64,000 bases of DNA from positions 2,904,620-2,968,619 of the forward strand of contig PTEX01000049.1 of the NCBI GenBank assembly GCA_003342815.1, in the 5' to 3' direction. The first letter of the stretch is position 1. Every line of letters begins with the position of its first letter. The notes below the pieces were generated by a model. That model saw nothing but the letters and a program-made list of their open reading frames with translations. It had not been told where the DNA came from and did no database searches. Made by a program: the position numbers and the translations under genes. Positions 1-12,432 of this stretch are shown one piece after another. The DNA is from Eudromia elegans (lineage: Eukaryota; Chordata; Aves; Tinamiformes; Tinamidae).

Positions 1-1850
1 TTTTACTCTTCTGAAACCTGCAATTTACCTTAATAAACCAAGTTTTGCCCTCCAACTTCTGGGCAGCTATTCCCAGTTACACTTTAAGCACTCGGCATCA
101 GAGCTTACTTAGACAATGGACCTCAACAGGCTAAGCTTGATGCTCGATACTGCACCGAACACGGAAACACTGGCACAGAGGACATACCTTCATATATGTT
201 CAGTCATGCCTACTTCAGGTCACCCGTACATCCTGTGCAACATAACGTTGTAGCCTCTCAGGCACGGTGCAAAAGACTTCTTTATTCAGAGTTCACTAAC
301 AGGCTGGGCTGGGTTGGCAAAAAAGGTGAGATGTGAACAGCACAACCCTTTGATTTAACAACTAACATGTCGTTTGAGTATAAAATGTATCTTCATTCCT
401 CTAGTTATGTGTATTTAGTGTATTCCAATTACATAATTACATTATCCTCTTTTACTAGGTAAGTTTTACTCTCTCCTATTATTTGTTTGCTCACCTAAAG
501 CAATAGAAGGGTTCCTGGCAAAATACATTCTGCCTAGGTTTCTTACTCCACATTCTTTACTGTGTGATGCAGTGGTCTTGGAAGTCCTGGAAGCCGTCTT
601 GGACAAGCAAACACTTGCTATTAATGTTTGAAACTACTACATGATATCAGCACCTGATCTAAAAGGAACAGACAATAAATAAATAAATATCTTTTCACTG
701 GGTTCTGTCCTGTTTCGAGTTTTGACTTTGGATTTCACTTATGCATTTTCTTTTTTGAAATAAAAGAGAGGTCATTCAGACAGAGGTCATTTGAAAAAGT
801 TATTTGCACAGACCAAAAATAAAGTTTACAAAAGAAGTTCTCAGCTTACCAACGCAACTCGCAGGGGACATCATACAGTACCCGAAGAGATCTCTTTGAT
901 ATAGTATGAGCACAGTATGACAGTCCTTTGAGCATAGAAATACCTTTTGGGTCTTTCGCTCAGAGGATCACCTTACCCACGTCTACTCTGAAAGCTCAGC
1001 ACCTACATGGAGTGTTATTAATGTGTCACCCAAAACAGAGTTTGGTGGATCAGGTTTGAAGTCAATCAGAAGATTGACCTCTTACCCACAATAAAAAATA
1101 ATGATGTCAGAGTCTTTAAAAGTCAATTCTAGCATTAAAAAAGTAGCTTATTTTCATTCCTTAAGTGCTTTTACCTCTGCTTTAGCACATTTTTGATTTC
1201 GAGAAAATTGACACGAGGTACTCGCTCACACAGCCTGAATTTTATTTAGAGATCAAGAACATAGACTTATTTAAAAATTCCAATTAAAGTTATATCTTCT
1301 TGTACAAAACACGCCCCTGAGGTTGTGAGTGAGGCTGTCTTGTTTTTCCTCATTTAAACAGGCAAGAACATCTTGAAAGAGGAGTCGCGTGAACACCAAG
1401 GACTATGACAAAGCATCTTAATAGAAGATAATCTCAGAGCACTGAAGTCATACAGTAATTTATCTGAAGACATGAAAATTGCAAATATAGCTTTAAACAA
1501 GGCTCAGTGGTGTGCCAAACGCCTCAGGATTACACGAGCTCTCGCCGGAGCTCCCCGACGCCTTTGCTGAGAGAGAGGCACCAAGGAGAAGTTTGAGCTC
1601 AGGCACTTGGAGGGAACTTCTATGGGAGGGTAAACACATTGAGACCGAACTGCAATAGAGGTGAAGCACCATGAGACAGCGAGCTGCAGGGGAGCCAGAA
1701 ACTAACGAGATGACGCCCGGGATAGAAAAAAATAAAGTAAAATAAATAAATTTTTAAAAATATATATAATAAATTTAGGTGAGAAAATAAATAAATAATC
1801 GCTCCACATTGATGCAAAGGGCAAATCAAAGATTTCTCCCCCGCCGAGCT
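1..1850. other. Gene-free AT-rich stretch, probably TEX2 intron 1
   Basis: No open frame with coding character, RNA gene or repeat family was recognised. If the CpG island just to the right is the TEX2 promoter on the minus strand, this stretch is the beginning of TEX2 intron 1; the TEX2 coding exons would lie left of the window. A very AT-rich segment around 1725-1800 abuts the CpG island. The intron assignment is inference from conserved gene order. Confidence 0.4.
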
Positions 1851-2360
1851 CCCGCGCGGCTGAACGCTTCGGGCTGCGGCTGCGTTTGAAGGCGCCGCTG
1901 CCCAGCGGCTCCGGCCCCACTCGCAGCCCGGCGGCCGCGGACGCCTCGGAGCGGGCCGAGCCCCGAGCCCGGAGCGCAGCACGGTCCCGCTCGCCCCGCA
2001 CCGCCCGCGGCTGCCGCGGCGCCCGCACCGGGCCGGGCTGCCCCCTTCGCGCCGCCGCGGCCCCGCTCACCTCGCTGCGGCTCATGGCACTGCCCGGCGC
2101 GGCGGCGGCGGCGTCCCCGTCCCCCGGCCCGCGCCGCCAGCGCCGCGCCGGGCGGCGGCAGGGGGAGGAGAGGCGGCGGGGCCGCCCGGCGCCGCCAATC
2201 CGGGCCCCGCGGTGGGCAGGGCCTGTACGGGCCGCCGCAGCGCCGGGCCCAGGGGCGGGGCGGGCCGCGGCCTGGCCGGGCCGGGTCGGCACCACCAAAC
2301 GAGGTCCGGCCGGGCGGGAGAGCGGCAGGGCCTGGGCTCTCTTCCCCGTCCCAGCCACGG
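1850..2360 (-). promoter_or_regulatory. TEX2: CpG island, probable TEX2 promoter
   Basis: About 500 bases are extremely rich in C, G and CpG, with many GGCGGG-type boxes, set sharply inside AT-rich DNA. That is the signature of a vertebrate housekeeping promoter. In mammals TEX2 lies next to PECAM1 on the same strand with its 5' end facing PECAM1, which fits this position and the minus strand. No TEX2 coding exon is in the window, so the gene name rests on synteny. Open frames on both strands here are long because GC-rich DNA has few stops, and are not taken as genes. Confidence 0.6.
2071..2200 (-). other. TEX2: Putative TEX2 first exon ending in a strong donor
   Basis: On the minus strand a splice donor GAG/GTGAGC falls at 2071/2070 inside the CpG island. 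An ATG lies just upstream (2083-2085) and would encode MSRSE before the donor. The human TEX2 first exon is, as I recall, untranslated, so this may be 5'UTR with an incidental ATG or a short alternative N-terminus. The right boundary (transcription start) is not visible; 2200 is a guess. Confidence 0.4.
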
Positions 2361-5300
2361 GCTTAGGCGTTCCCTGCTGCTCAGGCCAAGTTTCTGAGCA
2401 GCCATTTCGAGGAGAAGGAGCCCGCGCTTGGGTTTCACCTGTGTGGGGCTCAGGCAGGGGGTGGTTGGCAACTTGTTTTTTTATGAGGTAAATTTCATTT
2501 ATACATACACGGGGTATATGTGTGTATATAGATATACCATATACACATATCGGCTACATATATCTGTACATACAGGAGCTACATACTGGTTTTGCAGCTT
2601 GTGTTACTGCTGTAATCTCTGCCTCAATCATTCCTTAGAAGCAGCTCCTGCCTACAGGAAGCGTACGGACGTGGCAGCACGCAAAACGAGAGCATTTACT
2701 ATGAAAACATTACGCCAATGGCCAAAAATCCTACTGCCCAAAGGGCTCGGCCATTGCCCTAGTGAACATACTGTGCCAGAGGTTACTATCTCTTTGTATG
2801 TCCCAATTTGTGGTGGACGAATAAAATTTTTTGGAATTATTGTCTGTTTTCTTCAAGGTTCTTAGCAGCTCTTGTTAAAAGCAGGTTTCCTGTGGGTAAC
2901 TGTGAAACTAGAGGTGACTGAGGGTGGTCAGAATCCAGCAAAATCTGCTCCAGTCGGGAAAGGACTGAGCTCACCAAATGAAGGGCCAGGTCCTTCAAGA
3001 ATGTTCAAGTCCTGGAACGTCCAAGCAGCGCACTGAGCAGTCTCAAAGTCAGCCTGCCTTAAGGTACCCAACAAAAGACTGAATTCTCTGATCAGTGCAT
3101 CATCTTTACTCATCGTCTACTGATTTTGTAACTTAAAACGACAATATTGTGTTTTCAACATATAGAAAAAGTGTGTTCAGCCATCCAGGACATGTTTCTT
3201 TTTATAGCCCTCGCAGCACATAAGCAGACCTTTGTATCATTATACCAAGCTGGTGTTAGTATTTCCAAAGTCTGAAGATAAGATAATGGGTTTTGTTTTC
3301 TTAATAACAGGTTCCTGCAGTATGAATATAGTCTGTGCCTGACACAGTAACTGATTGTGCTCAGCTGTGTTAAACTATAAGCAACTCAACTAGACATTCC
3401 AAAGCTTTTCTACTCACTATTTGGACCTAACTTAGGCAAAACCCACTCTACAAGGCCAAGCCTCAGGTGAATATGTTTTACACTTCAAGTTAGGGGCTTC
3501 TGAGGAGTGATACATGCTGAGCAAAGGCTAGGAAATACTACACACAATTCTGCACAACACCTGAACAGGTTACCTGGGCTCCACAGTGTGTGTGGCTGCT
3601 TGAGACTCCTCTTCCAATGGCAGATCCCAAACAGGTGGAAAATAGAAAAAGGAAGAAGCTTCTGAATTTCTGAATCATTCAATGTTGTGTGTGAGAGAGT
3701 AACTCCTTTTGTTGGATAGTTTATCTTCCAGCCATCCTACAAAAAGACAAGAGAATAAAGTCATGCTTATTTATTTTTAATATTTCGGCATTCTACATAT
3801 AAATATACAATCATTCTGAGAAACAACAGGCCTGCAAGTTCTAGAAATAGGTATCAGCAGTCAGAAACTGCTTTTGAAAAAAATTACTTTAATCTTTCAG
3901 AATATGTAAGAAAGACATCTAAATGCCTCTTAAAAACAGTGCTTGAGAGGGCTGTAAAATAAGAACTTGTATTTCCCTCCCAGAGCTACTGTGAGACTCA
4001 GTTCATTTCTTTCCATAATGCCACATCAGAATTTTACAGTTTAAAGCTTGTACCTTGGGAAAAAAAGGGGGCATTATATGAGATTTGGGGTTCCACCTGG
4101 TTTTCACAAGCCCTTCCTTGCCTTCAGTGAGATGTCCTGGGGGAGACCTGAGGACTTCAGGACAGGTCTGCTTGCAGTTGTTATGCTGCGAAGCTTTAAA
4201 ATAAACGAGGCAGCAGCTGTGCCCGAATGTGTGAATCCTGGCATGCATAGCTCTGTGTACGTGTATGAAAACAGCTTTACTGGCTGCTTTTCTGTCTTCT
4301 GCATCATGCTCTTGTTATCTGTACAATATTAGGCACAATGGAAAGAGGCTTAGCACTGAAAAAAAACAAACAGCACCCCGCTGCCCATGCAGTGTACAGC
4401 AACCCAACAGGCCCTTGCAAGGCCAAGGCTTCCTAGAGGGCTGCAGCTGGTGGTGATTATGGGCGAGGAGGAGGGAATGACACACTCCTTCCACAGCGAA
4501 CGCGTGCCCAGCTTCTGCTGGGCTGTCAAACACCAACCATAGCATTCTCAGCACCTCCCATTTCTCTCCCTGCCCATGGCTTCCCTGTTCTTCCTGGACT
4601 CAAACTCTCTGCTTCCTCCTCTGTCACATTCTCTAGTTGCAAATCTGCCCATTTTGGCCTCCTGCATCCCTCTGTTCCCCATCCACTAATCCCTGTTCCT
4701 CAGCACAGACCCAGTGCCGCTCTCTGGCCAGGTCAAATCCTCCTCAAAGGACTTTCCCAGCTAGGTCCCTGGGCCTAGCTCCACTCCACTCTCTAAAATA
4801 CCCCTGCAGAGGTTTTAGACTAGTTTGCCAAGGACCACTGGAGAAACAGCTCTGTACTAATCACACCAAATCCTTAGGAACAAAGACTCATTTCTTTGCT
4901 AAAAAATAAAAGCTGGTGCCCTCCAGAGTCAGCAGAAGTTCTATCTTCCACGTGACTCCTTGCAGCTTTGGGCTGGTATATTGGGAAAAGGACAACAGTG
5001 CAGGCAACAGCACGGCTGCCAGGAGAGCTCATGTTTTCACAGAACAGGCAAGAACAACCTCAGCTTTTTGGCTTGTGCACTGCAAAATCCCTGCGCCATA
5101 CCGGTGCGAGCTAGCACCGGTGCAGAGCTCGACGTGTGCAGCCAAGGTCACCCCCAAGGAAAGTGTAGCCTGGGTCAGGCACTCTGAGCTCTGTGAATTA
5201 GCACTGATGTCTCTAAGGCCTTGCAAAGCCGTCTTGATGCTTCTTCTCACTGCTGGTGCTCACCTACCTGTGGTGCCGCCCGTGTCCGGGGAAGAGGTGA

Positions 5301-6893
5301 GTCCGTGCGCTGTGCAGCACAGCCATGTGCAGGCCACCAAAGTCACACAAAGGTTGCGAGAGCTGCTATCTGGATTCCAGTGTACCTGGCAATTGGACAA
5401 AACTCTGAAAGGCTGAAATTTGATCTGCACATGACGGAGAAGTCAATACCCCTCCCTCTTCAGGGACCTTTGTGAGTTGGGATATACACTGGCTGAGCAC
5501 AAGAGTACTTCAGAGTGCAAATGTGATAAAATACAAAGCTGGGAGAAGGCACGGGCGATATGGGGCCCTTTTGTCTGCACAGGCATTATATTAGAAACCC
5601 CTGACAGTACCATCATATGCTACAGTCTTGTATTAACTGGGAAAAGCAAAGGGCAAAGTAAACAGCAAGTGACCTGACCTGACCTGCCAAATCACACACC
5701 TATTTTAAAACTACAAGTAAATTTAGCATGCCTGATACTGAACAGCTGAAACTACAGGTTTAAACCAGGCAAATGCACTACTGCCTTCCATGTACATAAC
5801 TGCATGCACCACAGGAGCGTTAACCCCAGCCAGCAGAAGCTTTCTGCTACTTCTTGGACTCAGGTTCTACACTCAGAGAAGAGCTTTGCCTGGAGACTAG
5901 AAATAACAGCAAACTTTAGACCTAGCACTTGGAACCAACTTGTCCAACGTTCAGGAGGAAGTAGGTCCATAATGTTTAGGGGACGCGGCAGAAAGTATTA
6001 TCAGATCATCAGTGACAATTTTATTGGCTTGTCATCACAGGGAAAGTCAGAAAAATTAATCCAAATTAATCAGAAGTGTAATTTGAAAGTGGTTAGTGAA
6101 GTTATGTTACAGTCCTGCATGTATGTTTTTACTGAGAATTAGTGTGGCCTTCATTTGATTTACCTTTCTTCAATTTCAGAGTGAAGTACACTAAATCAAA
6201 TTAATGCCACTTAATTCTGAATAAAACTATCTGCATAGGGTCTTAATAGAATTTGACTAATCTAATCTATTTTGAAAGATAATTCAGGTGACGTTTCCTG
6301 GGTGTACCCTTCGAGGAAAGACTCTTATCAATAGACTTAATAGGAACTGTTCCTGGATCATGCTGGCATGAGTTCAAAACATCAACACTAACCGAAAAAC
6401 AGTAATGGCTCACACAGATATCTTTTTTCCTGAGAGCATTAACATCTGTTCCAGAACTGGACATGTATCTGATAACATCCAAGGTAACTGTCTACTGTGA
6501 GGCAGTGGGATTACCCCACTCAGCTTCACTTTGTAATTTAAATGATCCAGTGCATAGCCTAGTCTCCAAACATATCAGTTGCCCTGCTGCTGCTCAGCTT
6601 CTACTACTTATACATCTTATACTACTACCCTATGTAAACAGCATCACGCAGTGAAAGGCAACATCTGACTCCTTACGACCTTGTTTTTGCCAATATAGGA
6701 ACTGTTCCTGCACTTGAACTGTTGTTCAAGAGTGAGTCATGCTTTGTTTAGAGCATCATTAAAGCTTTCAATTAAACATTGCTCGGTAATCCATCCAAAC
6801 AGAATACCTGTGTCAAAATTAGCTAACGTAATTATTTTTCACATTAATCCAGTGAGACATACTAGAGAATCTGTTAAGCACATACACAATCTG

Positions 6894-6896
<3 letters not shown>

Positions 6897-6932
<36 letters not shown>
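6897..6932 (+). repeat. Poly(A) tract, 36 bases
   Basis: Uninterrupted run of A. No retroposon body could be recognised upstream, so it is listed as a simple repeat. Confidence 0.9.
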
Positions 6933-6935
<3 letters not shown>

Positions 6936-9900
6936 TCAAAAGCCATGACCCTTTAGACTATCAAATTAAGAGGTACAGGCTCTTTTCAAACCTTCCAGCT
7001 GTGAGACACTCACTAGTCAGTGCCACCTTATATTACATATATACAGAGAATTAATCTTGATATTCAAATCCTTCCAAAACTCTCATGTTTTAAAATAGCA
7101 AAATGCATTTCTTTTGAAGTATGGGTTTGTTACAGCTATTTAGGAACCTCTTACTGAACTCAGATGCTTCTTGAACTTCCCCTGGGGATGGTTTAGATGT
7201 CAGTGTTCATTCATTAACAGATTGGAAACTGTCCAGAACAATATTGCAAGAGAACACATGATGTCCAGGCTTTCCTTCTGTTTCTTCCTGTCTTGAACAG
7301 AACTTGTGCAGTTCTCTACAAATAAATTCAAGTTTAAATATGATAAGTGGTACAAGGAACAGAGAGAAATTCAGCCTGGTATTAGCAAGGCATACACTGC
7401 TTACTGGTCAACAAGCTATTTCTCTCTAGTGGCAAGACAAGCATATGGCAAAAGCTTACTTGAGCAGTGACAATCCCGTCTAGCCCAGATTCCAATGCAT
7501 CTTCCTCATCACTGACAGCAAGCACACAAAGATCTTAGTCTTAAACTCATAACAATGACACACAGAGTGCTCAGGCAAACCCTCCTTGACCCCAGAACAT
7601 TTAGCTATGGATTTTTTTTGGCAACCAGCATAAAAACAAAGAAACACCTGCAGAACACAGTGGCTGGAAGAGGAAGAGTCCCTATGAAAGAAGGCAAAAG
7701 GGCAAAAGAGGAGAAGCAGCTACCTACCACATTGCCATCGTGTCCTGAGCACACAGATGGGCTCTCCAGCCGTGGGGAAGGGGAGCGCACAGGGCTGCTG
7801 TGGGTCCCTGTGGGCTGGCAGAACAGCCCTCTCAAAACCAGGCAGAACTGGATAAACTCCACCAGTGCTTCTGGATAAAGTACTAGCTGAAAGGATTGAA
7901 ATTGCTTACAAAGAAACTGTGTCCTATTGTGTGATTCCTCCCTTGTTCAAAGTAACAGGATTTTGTACTTGCTTTATATATAAAAAAGGCTGCATCAAAG
8001 TACCTGAGTGATCAATTTTGCCTGCTATTAGAAACAATCCGCTGGGCCTAAAACCATCTAAGTGCTTTGGTCAAAGACGGGGAATAAAAGCTCACTCATT
8101 TCCTCATGGAAAGGCAATAGCTTCATCTCTCAGACTGCAACTGCACAGAGCTTGCAAAGTCAAGGATGTGTGAGGCACAATTGCTTTCATTTAAGAAGTG
8201 CAGAAGAGGGGACATGGGCTGTGGACATGACAGCTCCTGACAGTTCCTTTCATTGACGTGAGTACAAAGTAGGTGTAAAGCAGTTGCCCAGGCAAACTAG
8301 TGACTTTGCACTGGTGAAAATGACTCCAGAAGACACAGCAATTAGGAGAATGAGTTGATGGGAGTACCCAGCCTTGCCCATGTTTGTATGCAGAGAAGAC
8401 AGAGATGTGACCTTTTGAGCCAGTCAGTGCACTAATTAGTATGTCTGAGATAATAACCATTAAACATGAAAATCTGACCTATATATACATTACAAAAGAG
8501 AAAAAGGCAACCATTTACTTAAGTTTCTATTATACCGTTAATGATTATGAACCGAGAATCATGCAGAAAACTTCTAATCAAAAAGCATCAGTTTACTTCT
8601 TGGAGGGGCTGTTAATCAGTCTCACTCAGTATACAGAGACAGCAGGATTGTGTGATTCATCCTCAAATGAACAAAAAGAAATTATGTCAGTGGGAAAAGA
8701 TCACCTTAAGCAATGAAAGAAAAGAAATCAAGATATTAAAAAAAAAAAGAAAAAACTTCCAGCATTTTTTGTTTGACAAAACTCAGGTGCGTGTCAGGGC
8801 TCTCTTCTAACAAGGCAGCCTTGCCTCCCTCCAGCAATGACTAAACTGGATTTAAGCAGCGTACACAATGTTCTGAGGTTTGGGGGCTGAGCCAGCTAAT
8901 ACTTTCAGTCATGCTGAACATACCATCCTTCTGTAGAGATCAGCTAGTCCTCGAGGTCCCTGCAAGGAGCACAAGTCTCTCCTCTTAAGCCTGCATATTT
9001 CCCTGCTCTGCTCCCTCAAGGTCTCCGACTTCCAGCCAAGGGGGCAGATGTCTAGTGATTGTTACAGGCTCAGCACCCAGCAGCAGAACCAGTTTGTCGG
9101 GAGGGCTTGGTGCCCAGCGTGTGCTGTAAGTACATTTTGATCTGTTCTTCCAAAACCTCCAGCCCTGAGGAATACCCTGAGCTGGTGCTCAGCTCTGTTC
9201 ACTGAATCCCTCTGAAATTTGCAGCCAGGAGGCAGTTCACTTCTGTTATCTCTTTTGCCTGTATGCAGGCATTTCCAGGAATTCAGGGCACTGCAAAAAT
9301 GCTTCTGCTCATATCTGCTCATTGGAGATGGCCACATGTGATGACAGATACGGGAGCATCAGGCACGACAGGTCCAAGTGCCGTGTGAGAAGAATAAACC
9401 TTAATGGCCAAACCAACTGGAGCAATAGAGGCCAGCTAACCCCGAGTGCTAAAACCCAATAATCTGAGCACAATCAGTGGCTATAAAATTTGAGCTGTTA
9501 TTTCCATGAAATGACTACATTTAAATGCACTTTGATTTACCTGGTTTCAGCTCTGCCATGCACTGCAGAATCACACTGCAGAATCAGAGCTCATCTCCAG
9601 CCACCTCTGAGCAAAATGCCTGTTCCTTTAATGATCCTGAAGTTGAAATGAAAAAATAAAATCTAACTCAAACAGTAACAAAATCAAATCTATGTTTTGC
9701 ATTACTGAGATTCTTTGAGATTTTCATTATTACCTTTCTTTAAATAATTTAAAATTATTCAAAAGCAAATCTATATTTTCTATTGACAATCTCATTCTAA
9801 TTTAATAACCTAGGTGGCTGCAATTTTCATTAAATTGACTTACACTCTGACCGCATTTTAATAGACTTGACTTTTTTTTTTCCATTAGACTCTCAGCCTA

Positions 9901-12364
9901 CTGACAAGCAGAGATGCCAAATCCCCCCTTCCAATAACACAGTGACTCATCCCACTTGAGACAGAGTCCTTATCTTTCCCCATTGATGTCAATCTCCCTG
10001 TCCCCTCCACTCCAGAGGACAGGCCTGCAGCCCTGCATTAGCATTTCCACTGCCTCAGAAGCACTCATCCCTGAACAAATAGGGAATCCTCCAGGGAAAG
10101 GCTGGCACTGCAAGCAATGATTCTACTTGGAGAGGACAAATTTCCCTTACTGCTGGTCAGAGGCTCGGCCACCCCGAGGCTCATGCCAGGGAACAGCCTG
10201 GCTAGGTGATGAGGGCCATGAGGGAGTCCAGACATTTGGCATGGATTTTTTCTGGGAAGTTAGAAGTCGTTGAGGGCTGTCAGTTCAGCAGCTCTGAACA
10301 ATGTGAAGTTCACAGGCAAGACATTTCTGCCCTCCTGGCACGAGCGCATTGATTTTCAAAATGAAACTGTGTCACTTGCAGTGGAGTCTTGGCTCTGTGT
10401 GTAGTTAAAAATTGCATAAACAAAATTCAGTGCAGAGGATTTAAAGGCAAGCTCTTCCCATGCAAGTGCTGATAAGTGCGTCGAGGAACAAGGCAGTCAC
10501 ACTTCCTCTGCAGGCACTGAGCGGGACTTGGATTATGCCAGCTCAATAACAGAGCAGCATGATTTTGCATCTCAAAACACACAGTCCTCCTGGCAATATC
10601 AGTCTGTTACACCAGCTGTAAGTCAGATAGGTTCCTCAGTGCCTCGTGGCTAACACTGCTATGCAAGACTAATACACCAAGAATAGCAATTGAAATGAAC
10701 CCATTCCTTGTCTTCCTGGATCCATGATGCTGTTACCTGTAAAAATGTCTCTAATTGACAGGCATATTTTCTGCTTCCAGCAGTCACAGGTCATCTACAA
10801 ACACTTGAACGTTTGGGACAGACCTGTGCGGACCTCTGTTCTGCTACAGCACATGCCAGGGCATCGCAGGCACCACCAGCTTTGGAGGTGATCGTTAATG
10901 TCACCAGACTGGTGACATTCTGCTGCTTGCCCCCATCCATTGTTCCTTTCTACTTCTTCCCACTCCCTTTCCTCCCATAGCAAGCCTTAACTGCAAACTT
11001 TACTTCTGATCTCCCCAACAAAACACGAAAACAAAAAGACAAGTACATAAAACATTAGGGCAGCGATGAGGAGACTGAATAGTCACACTGGTCACTGCTG
11101 TTTGTTCAGTGAAAAAAGTCACATATTCATTGCCTGAATAAGGCGAGGCCCTGATTTTTTCTAGTGCTCTTATACTTTCTAGAGGATGGGGGGAAAAAAA
11201 AAGTACTAATCTATTAGTTGGATTCAGTCTGGATTCAGCATTGCTGCAGACCTTGGCCTGCTCTGAGCTCCTCTGCAAAGGCTACTTAGAACTTTGCCGC
11301 TTTGTGCTAAACCTGATTTTGGTTCCATGCTGTTATTTTGCTTATCTGTCATCAGACTTTGCAGGTGACAACTTCCCTGATGAAACTGTTTTCTTTTAAT
11401 ATTAAATTCAAAACTTAACTACAGTGATTACCTCCTGCAATGGTAAAAATTCTTTCAGCCTTCCTACCCAGCATATCTGTGTTTGGTGAGGAAAACAAAT
11501 TACCTATATAAATATAAAAGGCTCATATTTAATTGAAGCTTCCCACACAAACCATATTCTTACGTCTGCTAGAGGCTCCGTGCTTCTTTTCATAGGAGCA
11601 CCTATGATTTACATTGGACTGTTTCAAAGGAAGAAGACAATGAGCCCCATTCTTTGCATTTCTTTAGACATGACAACTTGCTTATTATTTTCCAAATAAC
11701 AGTAAAAGTGTTGTTTATTCTGCTTTCACTAGCCTATTCAGAAAAGCCTTTAAGTTCCAAATAATAAAATAGGTTAGCATTTTAAATTTGTACTTGAACT
11801 TTCTATCCATCGATTTAATTTCTAGTTTAACTGGTGTCATTTTTTTTCCCATTTGATCACTCTATTTTTCTTGAGCTTTTTTCTTTCCCTGAACCTGTCC
11901 TTTCCTGCACAATAGATCTGCTACAGCCAATCTGACAGCTTTACCCCCGCCCTCCCTCCAAAAGCTGGGGGCTTATGATGAAAGAGCTTAGTGATGAATT
12001 GCATTAAGAACCTGAACAGAATCGAGCTTACAAAGAAGGAATTAGAACAAGCCCGTAACACCCCGGAAAAGTAAATAAATCATGGGGTTTATTCACTCAC
12101 TGGTGAGAAGGATATTTACTCTTTGCAGAGAGATGCTGGCATATTACAAACAAGCCATTATCTGTCACATGCTCTAGACATACAGCAAGGGAGAAGACAG
12201 GGCTGGAAGGTTTAGGCAGGGTTTCCTTCTTGAAAAGTGGTAGAGGTCCAGCTGGAGCGATTGTGCTGCTGTAGGAATAAAAGCCACAAGGCTCTGTTAA
12301 CTCTATGCACATAGAAAGGAAAAAAGAAAAAAAGGAAAAAAAAAAATAATATACACACAGAGAC

Positions 12365-12432
12365 GCTGCTCCGGTTGCGCAGCCCGCGGCCGCCAGGGGT
12401 CAGCGCAGCGCCAGGCCCGAGGCGCCCCCAAC
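12365..12432. promoter_or_regulatory. Isolated GC-rich patch with a CTCF-like motif
   Basis: A patch of about 70 bases rich in CpG stands alone inside AT-rich intergenic DNA. Bases 12388-12406 on the plus strand read GGCCGCCAGGGGTCAGCGC, close to the CTCF core CCASYAGRKGGCRS with two mismatches in 14 positions by eye. It is too short for an ordinary CpG-island promoter. Assignment as a CTCF site is inference. Confidence 0.3.

Noticed and set aside
1702-2491. Long open frames on both strands of the first CpG island
   Set aside because: They overlap each other in several frames, are dominated by A/G/P/R from GC-rich DNA and hold no domain. Stop-poor composition explains them.
7230-7295. Second possible PECAM1 last exon encoding EETEGKPG
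   Set aside because: The acceptor region is purine-rich and the following residues do not match any known PECAM1 C-terminus.
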